64,000 nt of DNA from Citrobacter youngae. GTDB lineage: Bacteria > Pseudomonadota > Gammaproteobacteria > Enterobacterales > Enterobacteriaceae. Below, piece after piece: positions 9,105 to 18,903 of the stretch. Location of the stretch: NCBI RefSeq assembly GCF_003818115.1, contig NZ_RPOI01000007.1, positions 1 through 64,000 of the forward strand, in the 5' to 3' direction. Made by a program: the position numbers and the translations under genes. Every line of letters begins with the position of its first letter. The first letter of the stretch is position 1. The notes beneath the pieces are model-generated. The model did no database searches, had not been told where the DNA came from, and saw nothing but the letters and a program-made list of their open reading frames with translations.

Positions 9105-10037
9105 ATGACCACGCCGCCAATCTCAGCGCTTCCCCCCGATCCGCACATGTGTAACAGCGATGAGAAACAAACCCGTAGCCCACTGTCGCTGTACTCGGAA
9201 TATCAACGTCTCGATATCGAACTACGCGCACCGCACGCCATGACCACCAGCCACTGGCATGGACAGGTGGAGATTAACGTACCGTTCGACGGCGATGTGG
9301 AATACCTGATCAATAACGAAGTGGTGCAGATAAAACAGGGCCATATCACCCTGTTTTGGGCCTGTACGCCGCACCAGTTAATACGACCTGGCGCCTGCCA
9401 GAACATGGCTATCTTTAATTTACCCATGCACCTGTTTCTCTCCTGGCCGCTGGACCGTGAGCTGATCAACCACGTCACTCATGGCATGGTCATCAAATCA
9501 CAGGCCTCTCAGCAGTTGAGCACCTTTGAAGTTCAGCGCTGGCAACAGGAGCTAAGCAGCCCGAACGAACAGATTCGCCAGCTTGCCATCGATGAAATTA
9601 GCCTGATGCTCAAGCGGTTTAGCCTCTCCGGCTGGCAGCCCGTCCTGGTCAATAAAACCGCGGGCACGCACAAAAACAGCGTTTCACGTCACGCGCAGTT
9701 TTACGTGAGTCAAATGCTCAGTTTTATTGCCGACAACTACGATCAGGCGCTCACCATCAACGATGTTGCGGAGCACGTGAAGCTCAACCCCAACTATGCA
9801 ATGGGGATTTTCCAGCGTGTGATGCAACTCACCATGAAGCAGTACATTACCGCGATGCGTATCAACCACGTTCGCGCATTGCTGAGCGACACTGATAAAA
9901 CCATTCTGGACGTCGCCCTTACCGCCGGATTTCGCTCCAGCAGTCGTTTTTACGATACTTTCAGCAAATTTGTCGGCATGTCACCACAGCAGTACCGCAA
10001 ACTGAGCCAGCAACATCGACAATCGATAGCCGGATAA
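9105..10037 (+). CDS. melR: AraC-family melibiose regulator MelR
   Basis: Transcription activator of the melibiose genes and autorepressor. 310 residues against 302 in E. coli; the extra residues are at the N-terminus (MTTPPISALPPDP before HMCNSDEKQTRS). The N-terminal cupin-like sensor domain covers about 20-180 and includes SHWHGQVEINVPF. The C-terminal AraC DNA-binding domain (about 205-300) has two helix-turn-helix units, INDVAEHVKLNPNYAMG and ILDVALTAGFRSSSRF. The ATG at 9105 has GGAG 7 bases upstream. Divergent from melA. Confidence 0.96.
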   Translation: MTTPPISALPPDPHMCNSDEKQTRSPLSLYSEYQRLDIELRAPHAMTTSHWHGQVEINVPFDGDVEYLINNEVVQIKQGHITLFWACTPHQLIRPGACQNMAIFNLPMHLFLSWPLDRELINHVTHGMVIKSQASQQLSTFEVQRWQQELSSPNEQIRQLAIDEISLMLKRFSLSGWQPVLVNKTAGTHKNSVSRHAQFYVSQMLSFIADNYDQALTINDVAEHVKLNPNYAMGIFQRVMQLTMKQYITAMRINHVRALLSDTDKTILDVALTAGFRSSSRFYDTFSKFVGMSPQQYRKLSQQHRQSIAG

Positions 10038-10312
10038 GCGTCGGATGGCGCAAACACATGCCCACTGACAGCACACCCCATTCGGCAATATCAGTATCAG
10101 CCAAAAAAATAATTCCCCTGTCGATAAACAATGCTGAAAAATTGCCTTCGATGAATATTAATTATTTGTTTATAAAGGAATAAAAACAAAATACGCTCAT
10201 TTATCAGCCACTTTACAGCCCAATTTGTCAGGATAATACTTGCCTGCGTCACATTCATACGGTGTGTCTGCAATCCATAAATTGCAACCTCTCCACTACC
10301 GGGTAAAAGATG

Positions 10313-12580
10313 ATGAAAGTATTAATTGTTGAAAGTGAGTTTCTGCATCAGGACACCTGGGTTGGTAGCGCTGTTGAGCGTCTGGCAGATGCCTTAAGTC
10401 GCCAAAATGTTACCGTCATTAAATCCACCTCATTCGACGATGGTTATGCCATCCTCGCGGCAAATGAAGCCATTGATTGCCTGATGTTCAGCTATCAAAT
10501 GGAACAACAAGATGAACACCTGAATGTCAGGCAATTGATCGGCAAGCTCCATGAACGCCAGCAAAACGTCCCCGTTTTCCTGCTGGGCGATCGGGAAAAA
10601 GCCACCGCATCGCTGGATCGCGATCTGCTGGAGCTTGTCGATGAATTCGCCTGGATTCTTGAAGATACCGCTGACTTTATCGCCGGGCGCGCCGTTGCTG
10701 CGATGACCCGTTACCGCCAACAGCTGTTACCACCGCTGTTCAGCGCGCTGATGAAATACAGTGACATTCACGAATATTCCTGGGCAGCCCCTGGTCACCA
10801 GGGCGGCGTGGGATTTACTAAAACGCCGGCCGGTCGTTTCTATCATGACTACTACGGTGAAAACCTATTCCGTAGCGACATGGGTATTGAACGCGCATCA
10901 CTGGGTTCACTGCTTGACCATACTGGCGCGTTTGGTGAAAGCGAAAAATATGCCGCACGTGTCTTCGGCGCTGACCACTCATGGTCCGTGGTGGTCGGTA
11001 CTTCTGGCTCTAACCGCACCATCATGCAGGCATGCATGACTGATAACGATGTGGTAGTGCTGGACCGTAACTGCCATAAATCCATTGAACAAGGGCTCAT
11101 TCTTACCGGGGCAAAACCGGTGTACATGGTACCAAGCCGCAACCGCTACGGCATTATCGGGCCTATCTACCCGCAGGAAATGCAGCCCGAAACATTGCAG
11201 AGAAAAATCAGCGAAAGCCCACTGACAAAAGACAAAACCGGACAGAAACCGTCATATAGCGTTGTAACCAACTGCACCTATGACGGCGTCTGCTACAACG
11301 CAAAAGAGGCGCAAGACCTGCTAGCCCAGACCAGCGATCGCATTCATTTCGATGAAGCCTGGTACGGCTATGCGCGTTTCAACCCGATTTATGCCGATCA
11401 CTACGCTATGCGTGGTGCACCTGGCGACCATAACGGCCCCACCGTTTTTGCCACCCACTCGACCCATAAGTTGCTGAATGCGCTCTCTCAGGCATCTTAC
11501 ATTCACGTCCGTGAAGGCCGTGGCGCGGTTAATTTCTCCCGCTTTAACCAGGCGTACATGATGCACGCCACCACGTCTCCGCTGTATGCCATCTGTGCAT
11601 CAAACGACGTGGCAGTTTCCATGATGGACGGTAACAGTGGCCTGTCGCTCACCCAGGAAGTGATCGATGAAGCCGTCGATTTCCGTCAGGCGATGGCACG
11701 GTTGTACAAAGAATTCACGGCTGAGGGCGACTGGTTCTTCAAACCGTGGAACAAAGAGGTGGTTACCGATCCGCAGACCGGCAAAACCTATGACTTTGCC
11801 GATGCGCCAACCCAACTCCTGACGACCGACCAGAACTGCTGGGTAATGCGCCCCGGTGAATCCTGGCATGGGTTTAAAGACCTGCCAGATAACTGGAGCA
11901 TGCTGGACCCCATTAAAGTCAGTATTCTGGCGCCAGGTATGGGTGATGATGGTGAACTGGAACAGACCGGTGTTCCGGCGGCGCTGGTTACCGCCTGGCT
12001 TAGCCGCCACGGCATCGTACCGACCCGTACCACCGATTTCCAGATTATGTTCTTGTTCTCAATGGGGATCACCCGTGGTAAATGGGGCACGCTGATAAAC
12101 ACACTGTGCTCTTTCAAACACCACTATGATGCCAATACTCCGCTCTCACAGGTGATGCCGGAACTGGTAGAGGAACATCCTGACACTTACGCAAACATGG
12201 GTATTCACGATCTGGGCGACACCATGTTCGCCTGGCTGAAAGAAAATAACCCAGGTAGCCGACTCAATGCGGCCTACTCTGGCCTGCCTGTTGCTGAAAT
12301 GACCCCGCGTGAAGCCTATAACGCGATAGTCAGCGATAACGTTGAGATGGTGGCGATTGAAAATCTGCCGGGTCGTATCGCAGCCAACTCCGTCATTCCT
12401 TACCCACCGGGAATTCCAATGCTGCTGTCCGGGGAAAACTTTGGCGATGCCAACAGCCCGCAGATTAGTTATCTACGTTCGTTGCAATCCTGGGATCATC
12501 ATTTTCCTGGCTTTGAACATGAAACCGAAGGAACGGAAATTATTGACGGTGTGTATCACGTCATGTGCGTGAAAGCCTAA
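10313..12580 (+). CDS. adiA: Biodegradative arginine decarboxylase AdiA
   Basis: Acid-inducible PLP enzyme that turns arginine into agmatine, consuming a cytoplasmic proton; works with antiporter AdiC. 755 residues from the second of two adjacent ATGs, as in E. coli; the first ATG at 10310 is an equal alternative. Visible domains: an N-terminal receiver-like wing (MKVLIVESEF to about 130), the fold-type I PLP domain with HFDEAWYGYARF and the Schiff-base Lys in ATHSTHKLLNA (about residue 386), and the C-terminal domain. It is followed by a strong terminator and then adiY and adiC. Confidence 0.98.
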   Translation: MKVLIVESEFLHQDTWVGSAVERLADALSRQNVTVIKSTSFDDGYAILAANEAIDCLMFSYQMEQQDEHLNVRQLIGKLHERQQNVPVFLLGDREKATASLDRDLLELVDEFAWILEDTADFIAGRAVAAMTRYRQQLLPPLFSALMKYSDIHEYSWAAPGHQGGVGFTKTPAGRFYHDYYGENLFRSDMGIERASLGSLLDHTGAFGESEKYAARVFGADHSWSVVVGTSGSNRTIMQACMTDNDVVVLDRNCHKSIEQGLILTGAKPVYMVPSRNRYGIIGPIYPQEMQPETLQRKISESPLTKDKTGQKPSYSVVTNCTYDGVCYNAKEAQDLLAQTSDRIHFDEAWYGYARFNPIYADHYAMRGAPGDHNGPTVFATHSTHKLLNALSQASYIHVREGRGAVNFSRFNQAYMMHATTSPLYAICASNDVAVSMMDGNSGLSLTQEVIDEAVDFRQAMARLYKEFTAEGDWFFKPWNKEVVTDPQTGKTYDFADAPTQLLTTDQNCWVMRPGESWHGFKDLPDNWSMLDPIKVSILAPGMGDDGELEQTGVPAALVTAWLSRHGIVPTRTTDFQIMFLFSMGITRGKWGTLINTLCSFKHHYDANTPLSQVMPELVEEHPDTYANMGIHDLGDTMFAWLKENNPGSRLNAAYSGLPVAEMTPREAYNAIVSDNVEMVAIENLPGRIAANSVIPYPPGIPMLLSGENFGDANSPQISYLRSLQSWDHHFPGFEHETEGTEIIDGVYHVMCVKA

Positions 12581-12678
12581 TGTCGTTTTTTAGATAGTCT
12601 ATTTTTTATAAGGTTGACGTGTGATAGTTGAGTAATTCCTGAGTATTGCTGCAAAACAATAACATTGTCATACCTTTT

Positions 12679-12704
12679 GCGCGGGACCACCCCGCGCTTT
12701 TTTT
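12679..12704 (+). terminator. Rho-independent terminator after adiA
   Basis: GCGCGGG (12679-12685), loop ACCAC, CCCGCGC (12691-12697), then seven T residues. A textbook terminator that separates adiA from adiY. Confidence 0.92.
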
Positions 12705-12842
12705 ATACGCAAATAGTACGTTGCCACTTGCGTAAAAAATTATGTACATGCCAAGAATCCCTACAGATATTGTAATTACTAAAAATCACGCTATTTTATC
12801 GCTTGTCTTGATTCATCATACAATTTTTTTTTAGCCGCGATT

Positions 12843-12860
12843 ACTCAGCAGGTGCTGAGT
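12843..12860. promoter_or_regulatory. Palindrome upstream of adiY
   Basis: ACTCAGCA (12843-12850), two bases, TGCTGAGT (12853-12860): a perfect 8-bp inverted repeat ending 36 bases before the adiY start. Position suits an operator or a leader hairpin; the binding factor is unknown. Confidence 0.35.
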
Positions 12861-12896
12861 TACGGTATTTGATGTTCATATTCCGGGAGTTTGGGT

Positions 12897-13658
12897 ATGA
12901 GGCTTTGCAGCAAAGAAGCTTGTGTTGTTGTATTAACGGAGAAAGATGTTTGGTTAAGGATTAACGGTAAAGAAGCCATCAGTTTAAAAGCTAACCACAT
13001 GGCTCTGGTGGCGTGTGATAATAATATTATCGATTTTTCTTCACTTAATAACGCACTGGTCGTACATATCAGTCGCGATGTCATTAAAGACTATCTACGA
13101 TTTTTAAATAAAGATCTTTCACAGTTCCCTCTCTGGCAACGTAGCGCCAATCCGGTGATGACCGCCGTATGCCTGACGCCGGATGTCTTTCGGGTTGCCG
13201 CTCAACACAGCGTGATGGAAACGCAAAACGAAGGCGAAAATGAGCGTACCCGTTCGCTACTGTTCACCGTATTATCGCGTTTTCTCGACAGCAAAAAGTT
13301 TATCTCCCTACTTATGCATATGTTACGCAATCGCATCAGCGACAGCGTTTACCACATCATTGAGAGCGATATTCATAAAGACTGGAATTTAAGCATGGTC
13401 GCCAGTTGCTTATGCCTGAGTCCCAGTTTGTTAAAGAAAAAGCTAAAAAATGAAAATACAAGTTACAGTCAAATAATAACCACGTGTCGTATGCGTTATG
13501 CCGTCAATCAATTAATGATGGACGGGAAAAACATTTCACAGGTATCTCAGCTGTGCGGATATAACAGTACTTCATACTTTATCTCCGTCTTCAAAGAGTT
13601 CTATGGAATGACGCCACTGCATTATGTCAGTCAACATCGGGAACCCTCCGCTGCCTGA
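12897..13658 (+). CDS. adiY: AraC-family acid-response regulator AdiY
   Basis: Activator of the adiA/adiC arginine-dependent acid resistance system. 253 residues, as in E. coli. The C-terminal AraC domain (about 150-250) shows two helix-turn-helix motifs, LSMVASCLCLSPSLLKKKL and ISQVSQLCGYNSTSYFISVF. The ATG at 12897 after GGGAG is preferred over the in-frame TTG at 12891. It lies between adiA and adiC, each with its own spacing, so separate promoters are likely. Confidence 0.96.
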   Translation: MRLCSKEACVVVLTEKDVWLRINGKEAISLKANHMALVACDNNIIDFSSLNNALVVHISRDVIKDYLRFLNKDLSQFPLWQRSANPVMTAVCLTPDVFRVAAQHSVMETQNEGENERTRSLLFTVLSRFLDSKKFISLLMHMLRNRISDSVYHIIESDIHKDWNLSMVASCLCLSPSLLKKKLKNENTSYSQIITTCRMRYAVNQLMMDGKNISQVSQLCGYNSTSYFISVFKEFYGMTPLHYVSQHREPSAA

Positions 13659-13785
13659 TTTTTGATCATTTAGCGATGAGCCATAATAATATCAGCATTG
13701 GCGATACCCCTGTTCCGCCATCATAAAATAGTCTTCTGAAGAGGTATGATGTGACGTCATTTATCCTTATCAGGAGTTAAAAAAT

Positions 13786-15123
13786 ATGTCGACGGATGCT
13801 GATGCTCACAAAGTGGGCTTAATCCCCGTCACCCTTATGGTGTCGGGGAATATTATGGGTTCCGGTGTATTCCTGCTACCCGCAAACCTGGCGTCAACTG
13901 GCGGGATTGCAATCTACGGATGGTTGGTCACTATTATCGGTGCGCTGGCACTGTCGATGGTGTACGCCAAAATGTCGTCCTTAGACTCCAGTCCCGGTGG
14001 TTCTTACGCTTATGCCCGCCGCTGTTTCGGTCCTTTTTTAGGCTACCAGACCAACGTGCTGTACTGGTTGGCCTGCTGGATTGGTAACATCGCCATGGTC
14101 GTTATTGGCGTCGGTTACCTGAGCTACTTCTTCCCTATCTTAAAAGATCCGTTGGTTCTGACGCTCACCTGTGTCGTTGTACTGTGGGTTTTCGTCTTGC
14201 TGAATATTGTCGGTCCAAAAATGATCACTCGCGTGCAGGCCGTTGCGACAGTACTGGCACTGGTGCCCATTGTCGGTATTGCCGTCTTCGGCTGGTTCTG
14301 GTTCCGCGGTGAAACCTATATGGCGGCCTGGAACGTCAGCGGCATGAATACCTTCGGCGCCATCCAAAGCACCTTAAACGTAACCTTATGGTCGTTCATT
14401 GGGGTTGAAAGCGCCTCCGTTGCCGCCGGTGTGGTTAAAAACCCGAAACGTAACGTCCCTATCGCCACCATTGGCGGGGTACTGATTGCCGCCGTCTGCT
14501 ACGTTCTCTCAACTACGGCGATTATGGGTATGATCCCTAACGCTGCGCTGCGGGTGTCAGCCTCACCGTTTGGTGATGCTGCACGCATGGCACTGGGTGA
14601 TACCGCTGGGGCCATTGTCTCCTTCTGTGCAGCGGCTGGGTGCCTTGGCTCACTGGGTGGTTGGACACTGTTGGCCGGCCAGACCGCAAAAGCGGCAGCC
14701 GATGACGGCCTGTTCCCACCGATTTTCGCTCGCGTCAACAAGGCGGGAACACCGGTTGCCGGGCTAATCATCGTCGGGATCCTGATGACCCTCTTCCAGT
14801 TCAGCAGCATGTCGCCAAACGCCGCAAAAGAATTTGGTCTGGTCTCTTCGGTCTCCGTTATCTTCACCCTGGTGCCATATCTGTACACCTGCGCGGCATT
14901 GCTGCTGCTGGGCCACGGTCACTTTGGTAAAGCGCGTCCGATGTACTTACTGGTGACCTTTGTGGCATTTGTCTACTGCATCTGGGCGGTGGTGGGTTCT
15001 GGCGCCAAAGAAGTGATGTGGTCGTTCGTGATGTTGATGGTAATCACCGCACTGTATGCGCTCAATTACAACCGGATCCATAAAAACCCGTATCCTCTGG
15101 ATGCCCCGACCAACAATAATTAA
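13786..15123 (+). CDS. adiC: Arginine/agmatine antiporter AdiC
   Basis: APC-family inner-membrane antiporter that imports arginine and exports agmatine, completing the proton-consuming cycle with AdiA. 445 residues and 12 predicted membrane segments, like E. coli AdiC. The substrate-site signature GNIMGSGVF is in TM1 and the conserved aromatic/acidic stretch [12 protein letters not shown] in TM6 is intact. The ATG at 13786 has CAGGAG at ideal spacing. A REP-like hairpin follows (15141-15165). Confidence 0.98.
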   Translation: MSTDADAHKVGLIPVTLMVSGNIMGSGVFLLPANLASTGGIAIYGWLVTIIGALALSMVYAKMSSLDSSPGGSYAYARRCFGPFLGYQTNVLYWLACWIGNIAMVVIGVGYLSYFFPILKDPLVLTLTCVVVLWVFVLLNIVGPKMITRVQAVATVLALVPIVGIAVFGWFWFRGETYMAAWNVSGMNTFGAIQSTLNVTLWSFIGVESASVAAGVVKNPKRNVPIATIGGVLIAAVCYVLSTTAIMGMIPNAALRVSASPFGDAARMALGDTAGAIVSFCAAAGCLGSLGGWTLLAGQTAKAAADDGLFPPIFARVNKAGTPVAGLIIVGILMTLFQFSSMSPNAAKEFGLVSSVSVIFTLVPYLYTCAALLLLGHGHFGKARPMYLLVTFVAFVYCIWAVVGSGAKEVMWSFVMLMVITALYALNYNRIHKNPYPLDAPTNNN

Positions 15124-15140
15124 TGCCTGTAAGCGTCGTT

Positions 15141-15165
15141 GCCCGATGACATAAGCGCATCGGGC
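15141..15165. repeat. REP-like hairpin after adiC
   Basis: GCCCGATG (15141-15148) pairs with CATCGGGC (15158-15165), flanked by typical REP bases. It separates adiC from the eptA promoter. Confidence 0.6.
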
Positions 15166-15207
15166 CTACGCATCACACACCCCACCAGTACCTGCTAACA
15201 TTAAGAA

Positions 15208-15224
15208 CTTAATGTTGGCTTAAT
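15208..15224 (+). promoter_or_regulatory. PmrA (BasR) box upstream of eptA
   Basis: CTTAAT, five bases, CTTAAT is a perfect match to the PmrA box half-site pair. A further ATTAAG in the opposite sense lies at 15200-15205. It ends 46 bases before the eptA start, so the operon is expected to activate itself through BasR when Fe(III), low pH or polymyxin stimulates BasS. Confidence 0.85.
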
Positions 15225-15270
15225 TTTACTTTGAGAGGATCCGCTCCACTTAGTCGATGGAACCCCCTTA

Positions 15271-16908
15271 ATGTTAAAGCTCCTGTTTAAAAGACCGACT
15301 CTCGGGCAAATCAGCTGGCTATTGCTGATCTCATTTTATCTTGCGACCTTCCTGAACATCGCGTTCTACAAACAGGTACTGCAAGACCTTCCGCTGGATT
15401 CCCTGCGCAATATCCTGGTGTTCTTATCGATGCCGGTTGTCGCGTTCAGCGTCATGAATATCGTGCTCACGCTGGCCTCTTTCCTGTGGCTTAACCGCCT
15501 GGTCGCGTGCATTTTCATTTTGGTCGGAGCATCCGCCCAGTATTTCATCATGACCTACGGCATCATCATCGACCGCTCGATGATCGCCAACATGATGGAT
15601 ACCACACCGGCTGAAACCTTCGCCCTCATGACGCCGCAAATGCTCCTGACGCTGGGGCTGAGCGGCATTCTGGCTGCCATCGTTGCCTGCTGGATAAGAA
15701 TCAAAACCATTACGCCAGTGCTGCGCAGCGTGTTGTATCGCGCTGCGAATATCCTGATATCGGCACTGCTTATCGTGCTGGTCGCCGCCTTCTTCTATAA
15801 AGATTACGCATCGCTGTTTCGTAATAACAAAGAGCTGGTTAAGTCCCTCAGCCCGTCCAACAGCATCGTGGCAACGTCATCCTGGTATTCACACCAGAGG
15901 CTGGCCAACCTGCCGCTGGTGCGTATTGGCGAAGATGCACACCGTAATCCAGAAATGGTGAAAGGAAAACGTAAGAACCTCACTATTGTGGTGCTCGGTG
16001 AAACGTCACGCGGCGACAACTTCTCTCTGTCAGGTTATTCACGTCAGACCAATCCGTTGCTGGAAAAAGATGATGTCGTTTATTTCCCACATACAACGTC
16101 CTGCGGTACGGCGACAGCCGTTTCCGTTCCCTGCATGTTCTCCGACATGCCACGAGCGCATTACGATGAAGAGCTGGCTCACCACCAGGAAGGCGTACTC
16201 GATATCATCCAACGGGCGGGAATTAACGTTCTGTGGAATGATAACGACGGCGGCTGTAAAGGTGCCTGTGACCGCGTACCACATCAGGATATGACTGCGC
16301 TGAACTTACCAGGACAGTGTATTAACGGTGAATGCTACGATGAAGTCCTGTTCCACGGGCTGGAAGAGTACATTAATAACCTGAAGGGCGACGGCGTGAT
16401 CGTGCTGCACACCATCGGCAGCCATGGTCCAACCTATTACAACCGTTATCCGCCACAGTTTAAGAAATTTACCCCAACCTGCGATACCAACGAAATTCAA
16501 ACCTGTTCGCAGCAGCAACTGGTGAATACCTACGACAATACCATCCTGTACATTGACTATATTGTTGATAAAGCGATCAATATACTGAAAGCGCATCAGG
16601 ACAATTTCACCACCAGCCTGGTTTATCTTTCCGATCACGGTGAATCCTTAGGAGAAAACGGCGTCTACTTGCACGGTCTGCCGTATTCGATTGCACCTGA
16701 CACACAAAAACATGTACCGATGCTGTTGTGGCTCTCAGAAGATTATCAGCAACGCTATCAGGTCTCTCAGACATGTTTACAAAAACGGGCCAGCTCAGAA
16801 GATTTCTCACAGGATAATCTGTTCTCAACCCTGCTGGGATTAACGGGCGTGCAAACACAGAAATACCAAGCGGCAGATGATATTCTGCAACCCTGCCGGG
16901 GAGGCTAA
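15271..16908 (+). CDS. eptA: Lipid A phosphoethanolamine transferase EptA (PmrC)
   Basis: Inner-membrane enzyme that adds phosphoethanolamine to lipid A, lowering binding of polymyxins. 545 residues, close to the 547 of E. coli. About five N-terminal membrane segments (up to about residue 180) precede a periplasmic sulfatase-like domain with the metal site [10 protein letters not shown], the catalytic Thr in [12 protein letters not shown] and the zinc motif [12 protein letters not shown]. First gene of the eptA-basR-basS operon, with a PmrA box upstream. Its stop lies 4 bases before the basR start. Confidence 0.98.
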   Translation: MLKLLFKRPTLGQISWLLLISFYLATFLNIAFYKQVLQDLPLDSLRNILVFLSMPVVAFSVMNIVLTLASFLWLNRLVACIFILVGASAQYFIMTYGIIIDRSMIANMMDTTPAETFALMTPQMLLTLGLSGILAAIVACWIRIKTITPVLRSVLYRAANILISALLIVLVAAFFYKDYASLFRNNKELVKSLSPSNSIVATSSWYSHQRLANLPLVRIGEDAHRNPEMVKGKRKNLTIVVLGETSRGDNFSLSGYSRQTNPLLEKDDVVYFPHTTSCGTATAVSVPCMFSDMPRAHYDEELAHHQEGVLDIIQRAGINVLWNDNDGGCKGACDRVPHQDMTALNLPGQCINGECYDEVLFHGLEEYINNLKGDGVIVLHTIGSHGPTYYNRYPPQFKKFTPTCDTNEIQTCSQQQLVNTYDNTILYIDYIVDKAINILKAHQDNFTTSLVYLSDHGESLGENGVYLHGLPYSIAPDTQKHVPMLLWLSEDYQQRYQVSQTCLQKRASSEDFSQDNLFSTLLGLTGVQTQKYQAADDILQPCRGG

Positions 16909-16912
16909 CCGA

Positions 16913-17581
16913 ATGAAAATTCTGATTGTTGAAGACGATACGCTGTTACTACAGGGGCTGATACTTGCCGCACAAACGGAAGGCTACGCCTGCGATGGCG
17001 TATCCACGGCCCGTGCCGCCGAGCATTGCCTGGAAACGGGGCATTACAGCCTTGTCGTTCTGGATTTAGGTTTACCGGATGAGGATGGCCTGCATTTTCT
17101 GACCCGCATCAGGCAGAAAAAATACACCGTGCCGGTACTCATCCTGACCGCCCGCGACACCGTGAAAGACCGCATCACCGGACTGGATGTCGGCGCTGAT
17201 GACTATCTGGTCAAACCGTTCGCGCTGGAAGAACTGCATGCCCGCATTCGGGCGCTGTTACGTCGGCATAACAATCAGGGTGAAAGTGAGATTATCATTG
17301 GCAACCTGACATTGAATATCGGCCGCCGCCAGGTGTGGATGGATGGACAAGAAATTGTCTTAACGCCAAAAGAGTACGCGCTATTGTCGCGGCTGATGCT
17401 CAAAGCGGGAAGCCCGGTACACCGGGAGATTCTGTATAACGACATCTACAGCTGGGACAACGAGCCATCAACCAATACGCTGGAAGTCCACATCCACAAC
17501 CTGCGCGATAAAGTGGGAAAATCACGCATTCGCACGGTTCGAGGTTTTGGCTACATGCTGGCCGCTACTGAGGAAAGCTAA
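16913..17581 (+). CDS. basR: Response regulator BasR (PmrA)
   Basis: OmpR-type regulator of lipid A modification genes. 222 residues, the family length. The receiver (1-115) has EDD at 8-10, the phospho-acceptor Asp in [10 protein letters not shown] (about 51) and DDYLVKPF; the winged helix (about 125-220) ends in [10 protein letters not shown] used the ATG at 16913, 12 codons inside the open frame, because it matches E. coli and Salmonella. It lies between eptA and basS with almost no spacing, so all three are co-transcribed. Confidence 0.98.
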   Translation: MKILIVEDDTLLLQGLILAAQTEGYACDGVSTARAAEHCLETGHYSLVVLDLGLPDEDGLHFLTRIRQKKYTVPVLILTARDTVKDRITGLDVGADDYLVKPFALEELHARIRALLRRHNNQGESEIIIGNLTLNIGRRQVWMDGQEIVLTPKEYALLSRLMLKAGSPVHREILYNDIYSWDNEPSTNTLEVHIHNLRDKVGKSRIRTVRGFGYMLAATEES

Positions 17582-17590
17582 GTGAATTTG

Positions 17591-18664
17591 ATGCGTTTTC
17601 TAAAACAACCGCTCCCGCTTCGCCAGCGTTTAATGCTGACGATCGGCCTGATTCTGCTGGTCTTCCAGCTGATTAGCACCTTCTGGTTGTGGCACGAAAG
17701 CACCGAGCAAATACAGCTGTTCGAACAGGCGTTACGCGAAAACCGTAACAACGATCGCCATATCATGCATGAGATCCGCGAGGCTATCGCCAGCCTGATC
17801 GTCCCCGGCATTTTTATGGTCAGCCTGACGCTCATTATTTGCTATCAGGCGGTACGGCGCATTACCCGTCCTCTTGCCGATCTCCAACAGGAGTTAGAAA
17901 CTCGCACAGCGGATAATCTGGCTCCCATTAATATCCGTAGCTCCACCATTGAGATACAGGCGGTGGTGACGGCGCTCAATCAGTTGGTTACGCGGCTAAC
18001 AACCACTATCGACAACGAGCGTCTGTTTACTGCCGACGTTGCCCATGAGCTACGAACGCCACTATCCGGCGTTCGTCTGCATCTGGAATTGCTGTCAAAA
18101 ACCCACAATGTTGACGTTACGCCGCTCATCACCCGTCTCGACCAAATGATGGACAGCGTGTCGCAGCTGTTGCAACTCGCCCGTGTGGGTCAGTCGTTTT
18201 CGGCCGGAAGCTACCAGCACGTCAAACTACTGGAGGACGTGATTCTGCCCTCTTACGATGAACTCAGCACGATGCTGGACCAGCGCCAGCAAACGTTGCT
18301 CCTACCGGCGAGCGCAGAGGATGTCATCGTACGCGGCGACGCCACGCTATTGCGGATGCTGCTGAGAAATCTGGTGGAGAACGCCCATCGCTACAGCCCG
18401 GAAGGCACCCATATTACGATTAGCCTGAATACAGAGCATGATGCCGTCATGGCCGTCGAAGATGAAGGGCCAGGCATTGATGAAAGTAAATGTGGGGAAC
18501 TGAGCAAAGCGTTTGTGCGTATGGATAGCCGTTTTGGCGGGATTGGGCTGGGGCTGAGCATTGTCAGTCGAATTACCCAGTTACATCACGGGCAGTTCTT
18601 TTTGCAAAACCGCCCAGGAGCCAGTGGCACTCGCGCCTGGGTGGTGCTGGAGAAAGATCAGTAA
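17591..18664 (+). CDS. basS: Sensor histidine kinase BasS (PmrB)
   Basis: Membrane kinase that senses Fe(III), Al(III), Zn and mild acid and phosphorylates BasR. 357 residues from the ATG at 17591; a GTG at 17582, directly after the basR stop, is an alternative that adds three residues. TM1 is near 13-35 and TM2 near 65-88. The short periplasmic loop holds the ExxE-type acidic motif HEIREAI. HAMP, the H-box FTADVAHELRTPL and the HATPase boxes NLVENAHRYS and DEGPGI follow. The 3' end overlaps the antisense small gene pmrR by 7 bases. Confidence 0.97.
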   Translation: MRFLKQPLPLRQRLMLTIGLILLVFQLISTFWLWHESTEQIQLFEQALRENRNNDRHIMHEIREAIASLIVPGIFMVSLTLIICYQAVRRITRPLADLQQELETRTADNLAPINIRSSTIEIQAVVTALNQLVTRLTTTIDNERLFTADVAHELRTPLSGVRLHLELLSKTHNVDVTPLITRLDQMMDSVSQLLQLARVGQSFSAGSYQHVKLLEDVILPSYDELSTMLDQRQQTLLLPASAEDVIVRGDATLLRMLLRNLVENAHRYSPEGTHITISLNTEHDAVMAVEDEGPGIDESKCGELSKAFVRMDSRFGGIGLGLSIVSRITQLHHGQFFLQNRPGASGTRAWVVLEKDQ

Positions 18665-18747
18665 GAGCTCACCCACACGTACAAAAAACTGCTCACAATC
18701 AGTACGCTGCAAACGGTGGTCAAACTTTCATAAATACGGGTTTTCAT
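18658..18747 (-). CDS. pmrR: Small membrane peptide PmrR, LpxT inhibitor
   Basis: A 29-codon gene on the opposite strand to basS, too short for routine gene calling. The peptide begins MKTRIYESLTTV and ends FLYVWVSSY; one hydrophobic helix covers most of it. It is plainly the homolog of E. coli and Salmonella PmrR, which binds LpxT and blocks extra phosphorylation of lipid A so that PmrA-dependent modification can occur. A very strong ribosome site (GGAGGAGAG, 5 bases from ATG) precedes it, and a PmrA box lies about 45 bases upstream. The stop codon overlaps the last codons of basS. Confidence 0.93.
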   Translation of the reverse strand: MKTRIYESLTTVCSVLIVSSFLYVWVSSY

Positions 18748-18751
18748 GACA

Positions 18752-18777
18752 CTCTCCTCCGATACTATGGAGGAGAG
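18752..18777 (-). other. Inverted repeat covering the pmrR ribosome site
   Basis: CTCTCCTCC (18752-18760) and GGAGGAGAG (18769-18777) form a perfect 9-bp stem with an 8-base loop. On the coding strand of pmrR one arm is the Shine-Dalgarno sequence and the other a perfect anti-Shine-Dalgarno. If both arms are transcribed the ribosome site would be masked. Confidence 0.6.
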
Positions 18778-18791
18778 TTTGCCTGAAGGAT

Positions 18792-18808
18792 ATTAAGCCA
18801 ACCTTAAG
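18792..18808 (-). promoter_or_regulatory. PmrA (BasR) box upstream of pmrR
   Basis: On the minus strand CTTAAG, five bases (GTTGG), CTTAAT fits the PmrA box YTTAAK-N5-YTTAAK exactly and shares the GTTGG spacer with the eptA box. It places pmrR in the same regulon as eptA. Confidence 0.85.
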
Positions 18809-18815
18809 GCCACGC

Positions 18816-18894
18816 GCCGGATGGCGGCTGACGCCTTATCCGGCCTACAAAGTACAATGCTACCCGTAGGCCTAAAAGCTCGCGCCATCAGGCA
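18816..18894. repeat. Paired REP elements (BIME) between pmrR and proP
   Basis: A REP (18816-18848, GCCGGATGGCGG to ATCCGGCCTAC) is followed by an inverted, more degenerate copy (18866-18894). The pair lies just past the proP stop and just upstream of the pmrR PmrA box. Confidence 0.7.
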
Positions 18895-18903
18895 ATGACA
18901 CGA

